Made by a program: the position numbers and the translations under genes. The notes beneath the pieces were generated by a model. The model was not told where the DNA came from, ran no database searches, and saw nothing but the letters and a program-made list of their open reading frames with translations. Source: an uncultured Paracoccaceae bacterium (GTDB lineage: Bacteria > Pseudomonadota > Alphaproteobacteria > Rhodobacterales > Rhodobacteraceae). Taken from it: 23,494 nucleotides of DNA. This document shows positions 14,326 to 22,610 of this stretch, in pieces. The stretch spans positions 1-23,494 of the forward strand of contig CALHST010000434.1 in the NCBI GenBank assembly GCA_938038825.1, in the 5' to 3' direction. Within the stretch, counting starts at the first letter, position 1, and each line of letters opens with the position of its first letter.

Positions 14326-15149
14326 CCCGCATCAATCGCGATATTTTTGCGGATGATCGGATCGCCCATTCCAGCCTGAAAGGCCAGGTAACTGCGCCCG
14401 AATACACAAACGGCACCCAGTTGCGCGTCCAAACGCCAGTGGCCGACCTGCGATTGGACCCGACCCGCAACTCGGTGGACCGCCAAATCCTGTTCGGTCA
14501 CCCGGTGACCCAATTGGAAAACACCCGTGGTTTGTCACAAGATACCACCACAGGCTATGTGGGATATGTGTCCCCGGACACGCTCGCCCCCACGTCCCCG
14601 CCAACACATCGGGTCATTGCACGCAGCACGTTCCTGTTTGATCAACCGGATTTCAAATCTCCGAACCCACACGCCCTCAGCTGTGGATCGCTCCTGCATA
14701 TCACCGACATCTCTCACATCTATGCAACAACACAATGCGGGCGCTACACGATCGCGTCTCACCTCAGCCCCATTGACCAGACACATCCAGATTTGGCTGC
14801 CACAGCGTACGACTTGCTTGGCACACCTTATCTTTGGGGCGGGAATTCAAGTTTCGGCATCGACTGCTCGGGTCTTGTGCAACTCGCCGCCCAAGCTGCC
14901 GGGTTTCCCTGTCAGGGGGACAGCGACCAACAGATGGCCAATTTCGGCCAGCACTTGCCGCTGGGCTCACCCCCCAAACGCAATGACCTGATGTTCTGGA
15001 AAGGCCATGTCGCCTTGGTCTTTGATGACCATACCCTTATCCACGCAAACGCATGCCACATGGCCGTGGCATTGGAACCCATCGACGCAGCCCTTAAACG
15101 GATCCAAGCTCAAGAAAACAGCACATGCATCGCCCACAAACGCCTTTGA
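14322..15149 (+). CDS. NlpC/P60 cell-wall peptidase with N-terminal SH3-like domains
   Basis: A 275-residue hydrolase of the NlpC/P60 family that should cut peptide bonds in peptidoglycan stems or free muropeptides. The catalytic triad is visible: C182 in FGIDCSGLVQ, H229 in WKGHVALV and H241 in LIHANA. The first 150 residues contain two bacterial SH3-like stretches (VADLRLDPTRNS and, later, ARSTFLFDQPDFKSP). No signal peptide is seen, so it may act on imported muropeptides in the cytoplasm, as in dipeptidyl-peptidase VI-like recycling. It overlaps the M17 aminopeptidase gene by four bases (ATGA), and both could work in sequence on cell-wall peptides (inference). Confidence 0.9.
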   Translation: MTRINRDIFADDRIAHSSLKGQVTAPEYTNGTQLRVQTPVADLRLDPTRNSVDRQILFGHPVTQLENTRGLSQDTTTGYVGYVSPDTLAPTSPPTHRVIARSTFLFDQPDFKSPNPHALSCGSLLHITDISHIYATTQCGRYTIASHLSPIDQTHPDLAATAYDLLGTPYLWGGNSSFGIDCSGLVQLAAQAAGFPCQGDSDQQMANFGQHLPLGSPPKRNDLMFWKGHVALVFDDHTLIHANACHMAVALEPIDAALKRIQAQENSTCIAHKRL

Positions 15150-15200
15150 TTTTCTTTTGGTCACCAATACCTTGGGGAGTTTGAGGGGTGAAACCCCTCA
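15150..15200. repeat. Rhodobacterales-type intergenic repeat, copy C, with hairpin
   Basis: Starts at the stop codon of the NlpC/P60 gene with TTTTCTTTTGGTCACCAATA, then CCTTGGGGAG. It ends in a perfect 8-bp hairpin TGAGGGGT-GAA-ACCCCTCA (15182-15200) that may terminate transcription from either side, although neither side has a good T-run. The head aligns to copies A and B with a few substitutions. Confidence 0.5.
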
Positions 15201-15240
15201 TCAGAAAAATGGATCGTGTCCGCGCCAGCGGTCCTTTGGA

Positions 15241-15588
15241 TCACTCCACCGCGCGGATCAGCTTGCGCTCCAGCACCCGCAGCACAGTTTTCAGATCTTG
15301 GCCCCGCCGTATCACCTGACCATCCATGCCCATAACGGCGTACATGCCCTGCCGCCCCCGCAACTTGGGGCGCTTTTCGATACGATACAAAGGCGTCTCT
15401 GCCGTGCGCCGGAACACTGAAAAGATAGCAACGTCTTTCAGGCTCGAAATGCCATAGTCGCGCCATTCCCCTGCCGCGACCATCCGCCCATAAAGTGACA
15501 GAATTACCGACAATTCTGTTCGGTGGAACGCCACTGTCGGATTTGGAATTTCGCGCAGGTTGCTCGGCGCCGGAGTTTGCATGTTCAT
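15241..15588 (-). CDS. DUF2794 domain protein
   Basis: A 115-residue protein that is almost all DUF2794, with the family segments RTELSVILSLYGRMVAAGEW, FSVFRRTAETPLYRIEKRP and a C-terminal basic helix (LKTVLRVLERKLIRAVE). The family is alphaproteobacterial and of unknown function. No signal peptide or membrane segment. The start at 15588 is followed by a second ATG two codons on; neither has a strong ribosome site. It is the last gene of the minus-strand run from ilvD, 65 bases after the previous gene. Confidence 0.88.
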   Translation of the reverse strand: MNMQTPAPSNLREIPNPTVAFHRTELSVILSLYGRMVAAGEWRDYGISSLKDVAIFSVFRRTAETPLYRIEKRPKLRGRQGMYAVMGMDGQVIRRGQDLKTVLRVLERKLIRAVE

Positions 15589-15653
15589 GACCCAAGACTT
15601 GCGCCAAATTCAGCGCTTGGCAAGCGTCAATCCAGTCACAGATCCGACAGCCC

Positions 15654-16016
15654 CTAGGTCGTCTCCACACAATGGCGGCGAAAAGCCCGTTTCAACATAT
15701 CCAGCTCTGCCCGCAACAGATCCACTTCGGCGCGGATATCCGCGCTCAGCGGCTCCCCGGCAATCAGGGTGAAATCGGCCACTGCCTGCCCATCCGCAGT
15801 ATTAAACACTGCGAAATTGTGCACACCATCAGAAATGGCGTCTTCTGGAATGGGAACTTCTACCAGCCACTGCGTGTCTTGTTGCGAAATCGAAACATCT
15901 GGAACGACGCGATCCAACAGACGGACTTCAATGGCGGGTTGTTCCACGGCCCCGTCAAACACCCCACGCCAAACGCCGTGATGAATTTTACTGCTGATGC
16001 AGTGCAGATCACTCAT
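15654..16016 (-). CDS. Hypothetical protein with C-terminal coiled coil
   Basis: A 120-residue protein of unknown function, probably cytoplasmic. The N-terminal part (about 1-90) is predicted beta-rich (HHGVWRGVFDGA, AIEVRLLDRVV, WLVEVPIPEDAISDGVHNFAVF); the end (about 94-118) is an amphipathic helix with leucine spacing, DLLRAELDMLKRAF, likely a coiled coil for oligomer formation. ATG 16016 is preferred since AAGGA lies 7 bases upstream; ATG 16031, which overlaps the DUF6478 stop codon by one base, is the alternative. Either way it is translated close behind the DUF6478 gene. Confidence 0.78.
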   Translation of the reverse strand: MSDLHCISSKIHHGVWRGVFDGAVEQPAIEVRLLDRVVPDVSISQQDTQWLVEVPIPEDAISDGVHNFAVFNTADGQAVADFTLIAGEPLSADIRAEVDLLRAELDMLKRAFRRHCVETT

Positions 16017-16030
16017 CGCCTGATCCTTCA

Positions 16031-16804
16031 TCAAAAGGCCGCCCGAGGACGGCGCGCAAAGGTCACATCCCGCAACACAACTTGGTTCATTTCTGGACCC
16101 TCAAAGATCAAGTCAACCCATGCCTTTTCCACGCGTTTTTCGTTCAGATCCGTATAGGCCAAGTCAAATTCGACCATCACGTCCTGTTCATGTAAGGGCA
16201 ATTCCCGAACGATCTGTTCCGTGTTGGGACCATGCTGCACATTTAACCGTGCAAAGATCTCGAGCGGTTTTTCGCATTCCACAATGGTCGACAGGCGGAT
16301 CAAATGCTTTCTGCTCAGCCCCGTCACGGCCTCTATCGGAAGATCCACAACAAAGGACAGGAACGATCCGTCAAAACTGAACACATCCAGACGCATGCCA
16401 AAAGGGGCGAGATCCGCTTCGCGCGTATTGCGCACTTGGCGCAGGGTCAGTTCCGTCTTGGCGCAATCGTGAAAAATGGTCAGCTCATCGCCAAGCTTTA
16501 CATTGCTTTCAACCAGCGTGATCCCGGGGGTGGACAGCGGCAAACGCCATGTATCCGGGCGCCATGTCCAATCGGCATTTGGCGGCGTTGGAAAACTGGT
16601 TGAACCCGACACAGGCAATGTCAGTCGATCATCGGCGACACGAATGAGCCGATCCAATTGATTTTTCAGGGCCCGCGCTTTTGTGCGTTGCTGGCGCAAA
16701 AGGTGATGATCTGCTGCATTGGCCAAACGCGCGGCACGGGACCACCGCCGCAACACGCGTCGGTCGAACAGTTTGTCCAGCAGTCCGGTGCCGTCCTGAC
16801 CCAT
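16031..16804 (-). CDS. DUF6478 family protein
   Basis: A 257-residue protein that I recognise as DUF6478, a Rhodobacterales family without known function. It opens with a basic helical region (about 10-57, LFDRRVLRRWSRAARLANAA), then a long beta-rich part with the strongly conserved FHDCAKTELTLRQVRNTREA, FSFDGSFLSFVVDLP, IFARLNVQHGPNTEQIVREL and WVDLIFEGPEMNQV. No signal peptide or membrane helix. It lies 40 bases after the lipoprotein gene and runs into the small coiled-coil protein gene, so the group probably works together. Confidence 0.82.
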   Translation of the reverse strand: MGQDGTGLLDKLFDRRVLRRWSRAARLANAADHHLLRQQRTKARALKNQLDRLIRVADDRLTLPVSGSTSFPTPPNADWTWRPDTWRLPLSTPGITLVESNVKLGDELTIFHDCAKTELTLRQVRNTREADLAPFGMRLDVFSFDGSFLSFVVDLPIEAVTGLSRKHLIRLSTIVECEKPLEIFARLNVQHGPNTEQIVRELPLHEQDVMVEFDLAYTDLNEKRVEKAWVDLIFEGPEMNQVVLRDVTFARRPRAAF

Positions 16805-16844
16805 GGTCCGATTGCCCTATGTCTGTGCCCAAGGCTTTTTGGTC

Positions 16845-17552
16845 TTATTCTATGAAAGCCTTACGATTGAATAAACCACTGAAGCGGTCTCTCAGTCCAC
16901 CCTTTTGGCGCGAATTGTCTGCGACAGCGGTCTTTAGCTTAATGCGCCCTTGTGATGCATGGGCCATCCGGTCGGCCAGTTTTGTCAAAACACGGCCCCC
17001 TTCGGCCGTCGCCAAGGATCCATTTTTGGGTGCATATGCTGTAAAACTGATCAGATGCCTATTAATCTGCGTCAATCCCCGCCAATGCACAGTATCCGCC
17101 CCGTCTGGGACGTCCCCGTCCAAATGCGCCAGGGCCACGCTGTCGGTTTCATACCGCTCCAGAACTGTGACCTCTGGGCCAAAGGATGCGGGTAACAACC
17201 CAATCACATCGGCATCCGCAGACGACGGGGTGACAGACACCAAAATCAATCCAAGAGAGGCGACAAACGCGTCCCCCGATCCCCCCAGCGCATCACAGCG
17301 GGCGACAATCGCGAAGTCTTCTTTCAACCCACGTTTGTCGATGCAAAACCCTTCGGGTGGCACAAGTTCCAAGGCACCTTTGGCCATCATCGTTCGGGCC
17401 AAGGACACGTCTGGACGTGCCTGTTCTTCTTGGGCGGCCCTGCTTTTTGGTGCAAAAGGGCTGATGTTTAGGCTTGGTGCGTCAACACACGCACCAAGGC
17501 TTAAAGCACAGGCGAAAGCAACAAGCCCGCGCTTACAGATCCATGTATTCAT
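16845..17552 (-). CDS. Predicted lipoprotein
   Basis: A 235-residue protein of unknown function with a lipoprotein signal: basic KRG, hydrophobic core and lipobox LGAC with acceptor C22. The mature part has mixed alpha/beta character and two internal cysteines (FCIDKRG, VARCDALGG) that could pair. The tail is basic. ATG 17552 lies inside the end of ilvD, giving a 20-base overlap and implying co-translation with ilvD; a start at 17570 would add six residues before the signal peptide and is less likely. It should sit at the outer or inner membrane, facing the periplasm. Confidence 0.8.
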   Translation of the reverse strand: MNTWICKRGLVAFACALSLGACVDAPSLNISPFAPKSRAAQEEQARPDVSLARTMMAKGALELVPPEGFCIDKRGLKEDFAIVARCDALGGSGDAFVASLGLILVSVTPSSADADVIGLLPASFGPEVTVLERYETDSVALAHLDGDVPDGADTVHWRGLTQINRHLISFTAYAPKNGSLATAEGGRVLTKLADRMAHASQGRIKLKTAVADNSRQKGGLRDRFSGLFNRKAFIE

Positions 17553-19296
17553 GTTTCTCTGCGGCACCACCGGGATGGGTCACTGCACCTTTATAGATTT
17601 CACCAACTAACTGAGAATATTTCCACAGTGATCCAGACGCATAGTTCGTCTCGCGCGGGCCCGGCCAAGCCGCTTTACGCTCGGCCAATTCTTCGTCGCT
17701 CAGCGCCACCTCAATAGTGCCCTCGATGGCGTTCAACGTGATCACGTCGCCGTCTTTCAGTAGGGCAATTGGCCCGCCGTGATAGGCTTCGGGGCCAACG
17801 TGACCCACACAAAAACCACGGGTCGCACCCGAAAAGCGGCCATCCGTGATCAGGGCGACTTTCTTGCCCATGCCTTGGCCGGACAGCGCCGCCGTTGTCG
17901 CCAACATTTCGCGCATACCGGGGCCGCCTGCGGGACCTTCGTTGCGGATCACAAAGACGTCGCCTTCTTCATAGGTGCGTTTCTGAACCGCCTCAAACGC
18001 GTCCTGTTCACATTCGAAAACGCGTGCGGGGCCTGTGAAGATTTGGTGCTGAGGCTCCATCCCCGCGATTTTCACAATCGCACCTTCCGGGGCCAAGTTC
18101 CCCTTAAGGCCAACAACGCCACCGGTCTGAGAGATCGGGGTTTCGATGGGATAGATCACGCGACCATCTGCTTCGAGCTCGATCTTGTCGATTTCTTCAC
18201 CGATGGAATTGCCGGTCACGGTCATGCAGTCTTCGTGCAGCAGGCCCGCTTTGCGCAGTTCTTTCATCACGACAAACACGCCACCTGCTTCGTATAGGTC
18301 TTTCGCCACATATTGGCCGCCAGGTTTCAGGTCGACGAAATAGGGCGTGTCGCGGAAGATTTCGCACACATCTTCAAGGTAGAACTCGATGCCTGCTTCA
18401 TGCGCCATCGCAGGCAAGTGAAGGCCTGCGTTTGTGGACCCGCCCGTGCAAGCCACCACGCGTGCCGCGTTTTCGAACGCTTCGCGGGTGCAAATATCGC
18501 GGGCACGGATGTTCTTTTCGATTAGGTTCATAACCGCCGCGCCAGAGGCTTCGGCATATTGATCGCGGCTTTGATACGGGGCTGGCGCGCCAGAGGATTG
18601 CGGCAACGCAAGACCAATCGCTTCGGACACGCAGGCCATGGTGTTGGCTGTGAACTGCCCACCGCACGCACCCGCCGATGGGCAAGCCACGCGTTCCAGG
18701 ATATCCAGTTCGGCCTCGGTCATGGTGCCGTTTTGCTGATGGCCCACAGCTTCGAACATGTCTTGCACAGTCAAATCGCGATCCGCGTATTCCTCTGGCA
18801 CTTTCGCCCCAACAGGAGCCCGGCCCGGAAGGATCGAGCCGCCATACAAGAAGACAGACGGCGTATTCAGGCGGATCATCGCCATCATCATGCCCGGCAG
18901 GGATTTGTCACAGCCAGCAAGACCCACAATCGCGTCATAGCAATGCCCGCGCATCGTCAGTTCGACCGTATCCGCAATCGCTTCGCGAGAGGCCAGCGAC
19001 GACCGCATACCTTCGTGACCCATGGCGATCCCGTCGGTGACAGTGATCGTTGTAAATTCACGCGGTGTCCCAAATGCCGATTTCACACCCATCTTTACAG
19101 ATTGGGCCTGACGGTTCAGCGCGATGTTACATGGGGCTGCTTCGTTCCAGCATGTGGCGACCCCAACCAAAGGCTGGTGAATTTCGTCTTCTGTCATCCC
19201 CATCGCGTAATAGTAGGACCGGTGCGGCGCGCGTGCGGGCCCCTCGGTTACATGGCGGCTAGGTAGTTTTGTTTTGTCGAATTGCTTTTTCAGCAT
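17533..19296 (-). CDS. ilvD: Dihydroxy-acid dehydratase
   Basis: Dehydrates 2,3-dihydroxy acids to the 2-keto acids of valine, isoleucine and pantothenate synthesis, with an iron-sulphur cluster. The 587-residue protein starts MLKKQFDKTKLPSRHVTEG and has the cluster cysteines in CWNEAAPCN, GCDKSLPG and CPSAGACGGQFTANTM, plus the C-terminal GRFSGATRGFCVGHVGPEA substrate-binding stretch. The length fits the family. The start is set by GGGAGG 9 bases upstream; the frame running on to 19401 lacks support. It is the first gene of a five-gene minus-strand run; the four that follow have no known link to branched-chain amino acids. It is divergent from the ABC-like gene. Confidence 0.96.
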   Translation of the reverse strand: MLKKQFDKTKLPSRHVTEGPARAPHRSYYYAMGMTEDEIHQPLVGVATCWNEAAPCNIALNRQAQSVKMGVKSAFGTPREFTTITVTDGIAMGHEGMRSSLASREAIADTVELTMRGHCYDAIVGLAGCDKSLPGMMMAMIRLNTPSVFLYGGSILPGRAPVGAKVPEEYADRDLTVQDMFEAVGHQQNGTMTEAELDILERVACPSAGACGGQFTANTMACVSEAIGLALPQSSGAPAPYQSRDQYAEASGAAVMNLIEKNIRARDICTREAFENAARVVACTGGSTNAGLHLPAMAHEAGIEFYLEDVCEIFRDTPYFVDLKPGGQYVAKDLYEAGGVFVVMKELRKAGLLHEDCMTVTGNSIGEEIDKIELEADGRVIYPIETPISQTGGVVGLKGNLAPEGAIVKIAGMEPQHQIFTGPARVFECEQDAFEAVQKRTYEEGDVFVIRNEGPAGGPGMREMLATTAALSGQGMGKKVALITDGRFSGATRGFCVGHVGPEAYHGGPIALLKDGDVITLNAIEGTIEVALSDEELAERKAAWPGPRETNYASGSLWKYSQLVGEIYKGAVTHPGGAAEKHEYMDL

Positions 19297-19428
19297 CTTG
19301 TGGGCCTCCCCGAAAGCGTGGGTTCCCGAATACCTCGCGCACATAAGGCCTGCAAGAGTGCATGGTTGTATTGTGTCACCACGCAGCATAGTTTCTGACA
19401 ATTGGCTCGTCCCAGTCGAAGGACCCGC

Positions 19429-22400
19429 ATGGAACGCACTCTCTTTTCATTTATCTGGAAGTATTCCACGCCGCAGCAGCTTGTCCTGCTGGCGATGACG
19501 CTGATTATTTTCCCGTTTCAATATTTTGCATTGGAATTACCCAAACGCATCATCAATGACGCCATTGATGCGGACAATCCTATGGTTGGTTTCGTCGGGT
19601 TCGAACTGACGCAGATCCAATTCTTGTTGTTGCTCAGTTTCGGGTATCTGGGTGCTGTATTGATCCAGGGCCTGTTGAAGATGCGGCTTAACACCATGAA
19701 AGGTGTCCTGGCAGAGCGCATGTTGCGCCGGTTTCGCTATATCCTGATCAGTCGCATGATGCGCTTTCCCCGGCCTTACTTCCGCCAGACCTCGCAAGGG
19801 GAATTGGTGTCGATGGTCACATCCGAAGCCGAGCCGATGGGCGGTTTGATGGGCGATGCGGTGGCGCAGCCGGTATTCCAACTTGGACAGATGCTGATCA
19901 TTTTGATCTTTTTGTTTGTGCAATCCTTCTGGTTTGGCCTTGCTGGCATCGCCCTGATCCCGCTGCAGGCCTATGTCATTCCGATTTTACAACGCCAGAT
20001 CAACCAATTGAACAAAAGCCGGATCATCCAGATCCGCGCCCTCGCCGCCGAGATCGGTGAAACAGCTGCTGGAGCCTCTGATCTGCGCGCAAATGGCGGC
20101 TGGCGCTATCGCCGGGCCCAGTTCACGCACCGTTTGGGGCTGTTGTTTGACATTCGCTTCAAGATCTACCAGAAAAAATTCTTTATGAAGTTTCTCAACA
20201 ACTTCATCACACAACTGACCCCTTTCTTCTTTTATTCGGTGGGCGGTGTGCTTGCTATTCGCGGGGATATCACTGTGGGTGCGTTGGTTGCCGCATTGGC
20301 TGCTTACAAAGACCTGTCTTCGCCGTGGAAAGAGCTGCTGACCTATTACAACCAAGTGCAGGATATGTCGTTGCGCTGGGAAATCGTGACGGAACGGTTT
20401 GCACCACGGGATATCATTGACGAGCGGTTGTTTGAGGGTGAACCAGAAGCAATCCCACACCTGCGGGGTGACATTGTCTTGGAAGACGTCTCTGTGCGTA
20501 CGGAAACGGGAACGTCCATTTTGCAAGGCCTCAACTTGAATTTCCCGGCCGGTGCGCGTGTTGCGATCAAGATCCCCAATCAGACAGAACGTGCCGCAGT
20601 GGCAGATCTGCTGACCCGCGAACTGATCCCGTCGCGCGGGCGCATTCGTGTGGCAGGGCACGATCTGGAAGAGATGCATCAGGCTGTGATCGCGGCCCGG
20701 ATCGGGTATGCCCAATCGCGCCCTTATTTCTTTGATGGAACGCTGGGTTCAAACCTGATGATGCCGTTGCGGAACAGTCCTAAAACCATGTTGTGGGACC
20801 CGCACAAAAAGGACCGCAAAGCGATCGAAGCAAGCCGGGCAGGCAACAGTCTGGACAGTCTGCAAGCCGATTGGAACGACCCGTCAATTGCAGAATTCAC
20901 CCATGATGGTGATGTGCACAGTTGGTGGTTCCAATTGGTGCAAGCCATGGGGATCGACGAATTTATGTTCCGGCGCATGATGACCGCCCGTATTGATCAC
21001 GAAGCGCATCGCGACCTTGTCTTGGCGGCTGTTCGATTGCGCGGCAAAGTCCACGAAACCCTTGTTGATCATGGTCTTGATCATCTTGTGCATCGGTTTG
21101 ATCCCGACAGCTTTAACCCGACTGTGCCTTTGGGTGGGAACCTGTTATTCGCGGCGCCGCGTAAGTTGATTGAACAGTCTGATATGGCGGCCAATGGCGG
21201 CTTTCTTGGTATGATCATGCAACAGGGCCTGGCCGAACAGATTATCGCCATTTCGCAAACCGTCATTGATACTTTGGATCAAACCTTTGGCACTGATGGG
21301 ACAGACCACCCCTTGTTCCAAGATCTTGGGATCGAAGAGGAAACGTATAGCGAGCTGACCGATATCGCCAAACGGCGCCGCACGCAGGGGGACGTTGAAC
21401 TTAGCTCGGAAGAGTTTTCAAAGTTCATGACAGTTCCGTTCTTCTTTACAGCGGAACAAATTGGCCCGGCGTTCCCGGAAGCCTTTAAACAAGAGATCCT
21501 TGAGATACGACGCGAGCGTGGCGCGGCCTTGCGCGAAGCCTCGGCTGATCTGTTCCAGGAAATCACGCCAACGACCTATTTGCCGCGCTTAACGTTGTTG
21601 GAAAACCTCCTTTACGGGCGCGTGTCTCGCATGGCGGGTGCGCAGGCCGAGATGATCAAAGATGTGGTTGCGGATGTGTTGGACGATCACGGATTGCGTC
21701 AGGAAGTGGCGGAAACGATCTGGGATGTGGAAATGGGCATCGGCGGCACCAACTTGCCAACAGTGTTTCAAGAACGCTCTGCCTTGTCGCGTGCCGCGAT
21801 CAAGCGGCCCGACATTCTGATCCTGGACAAAGCGCTGGCCTCTCATAGTGCGGATAGCCGCCGTCTCACCCGTGAACGCATGCGCGATCTGATGCCAGAT
21901 GCGACGCTGATCTTTTTGGAAGATCATTTTGACAATCCGGATGCGTATGACGTCTATATCGAAATCCGAAACGGCAAAGTTGACGGTGTCGAACACGCAG
22001 ACGCGCTGGATCAAAGCGACGGCGGTATGGACGATTTGCAGCGCAAGGTCGGTCTGATTGCCCGCACCGATATGTTTGAGAACCTGTCCGCGCGCAACCA
22101 ACGGCTTTTGGCGTTTTCGGCCCAATGGTACAAAGCAGACAAGGGGCAAACGATCTTTGCCAGTGGCGACCAGCCGGACGCCGCATATCTGTGTGTCAAA
22201 GGCGAGGCCCAATTGGTTTGGTATCAAGAGGCAGACGGCACACCTGTTCCCATCACAACAATTGAACCCGGCCGGGTCATTGGCGACTTGTCCGTCATTC
22301 TGAATGAGGATCGTCAATACGACATGCTGGCCACGCAGGATTGTGTGTTCTTGCGGATCGGGGCGCGCGAATTCCTGTCCGTTGTTCAAAACGACGCCGA

Positions 22401-22551
22401 GGTATCATACGAGCTGTTGCAGACTGTGGCCGGGTATCTGACGCATTTGGCCGAATCCATGCGCGATTCACGCGCTGAGCCGCCCTCGCAAGAGGCGCAA
22501 AATGAATTGCGCGAGCAATTGCGTTCTCAACGACAGAAATCCAAGACCTAA
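19429..22551 (+). CDS. ABC exporter-like protein with degenerate ATPase, insertion and C-terminal cNMP-binding domain
   Basis: A 1040-residue single-chain protein. Residues 1-325 form a type I exporter membrane domain with about six helices. Residues 347-447 begin an ABC ATPase, about 716-855 complete it, and about 268 residues are inserted between. Aligned by eye to active ATPases, Walker A reads IPNQTERAA (382-390; Lys is R388, no GxGKS/T), the A-loop aromatic is T358, the Q-loop Gln is S430 or shifted, LSGGQ is LPTVF (776-780), the Walker B Glu is K801 (ILILDK) and the H-loop His is D832. It should therefore not hydrolyse ATP normally. Residues about 877-1008 are a Crp-type cyclic-nucleotide-binding domain with R962 in IGDLSVILNEDRQYD. 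The start at 19429 follows GAAGGA. Possible roles are a regulated scaffold or a half-site partner of an active ATPase; function unknown. Confidence 0.9.
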   Translation: MERTLFSFIWKYSTPQQLVLLAMTLIIFPFQYFALELPKRIINDAIDADNPMVGFVGFELTQIQFLLLLSFGYLGAVLIQGLLKMRLNTMKGVLAERMLRRFRYILISRMMRFPRPYFRQTSQGELVSMVTSEAEPMGGLMGDAVAQPVFQLGQMLIILIFLFVQSFWFGLAGIALIPLQAYVIPILQRQINQLNKSRIIQIRALAAEIGETAAGASDLRANGGWRYRRAQFTHRLGLLFDIRFKIYQKKFFMKFLNNFITQLTPFFFYSVGGVLAIRGDITVGALVAALAAYKDLSSPWKELLTYYNQVQDMSLRWEIVTERFAPRDIIDERLFEGEPEAIPHLRGDIVLEDVSVRTETGTSILQGLNLNFPAGARVAIKIPNQTERAAVADLLTRELIPSRGRIRVAGHDLEEMHQAVIAARIGYAQSRPYFFDGTLGSNLMMPLRNSPKTMLWDPHKKDRKAIEASRAGNSLDSLQADWNDPSIAEFTHDGDVHSWWFQLVQAMGIDEFMFRRMMTARIDHEAHRDLVLAAVRLRGKVHETLVDHGLDHLVHRFDPDSFNPTVPLGGNLLFAAPRKLIEQSDMAANGGFLGMIMQQGLAEQIIAISQTVIDTLDQTFGTDGTDHPLFQDLGIEEETYSELTDIAKRRRTQGDVELSSEEFSKFMTVPFFFTAEQIGPAFPEAFKQEILEIRRERGAALREASADLFQEITPTTYLPRLTLLENLLYGRVSRMAGAQAEMIKDVVADVLDDHGLRQEVAETIWDVEMGIGGTNLPTVFQERSALSRAAIKRPDILILDKALASHSADSRRLTRERMRDLMPDATLIFLEDHFDNPDAYDVYIEIRNGKVDGVEHADALDQSDGGMDDLQRKVGLIARTDMFENLSARNQRLLAFSAQWYKADKGQTIFASGDQPDAAYLCVKGEAQLVWYQEADGTPVPITTIEPGRVIGDLSVILNEDRQYDMLATQDCVFLRIGAREFLSVVQNDAEVSYELLQTVAGYLTHLAESMRDSRAEPPSQEAQNELREQLRSQRQKSKT

Positions 22552-22610
22552 TTGCAATCACCGCGCGCCGGGTCTATCCAATGCGCGCTGCAGGCAAGGA
22601 TTAAAGGCAT

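Noticed and set aside
15161..15670. Minus-strand frame of 169 codons overlapping DUF2794
   Set aside because: The alternative frame at 15241-15588 encodes a recognisable DUF2794 protein; this one is a shadow.
16681..17610. Plus-strand open frame of 309 codons
   Set aside because: It is antisense to the lipoprotein and DUF6478 genes; the translation is low-complexity and without motifs, while the opposite strand has a lipobox and a conserved family.
19297..19428. Promoters or an attenuator between ilvD and the ABC-like gene
   Set aside because: I found no convincing -35/-10 pair, leader peptide or terminator hairpin in this 132-base divergent region.
21589..22389. Minus-strand frame of 266 codons inside the ABC-like gene
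   Set aside because: It is a shadow of the 1040-codon gene, with no ribosome site or motif.
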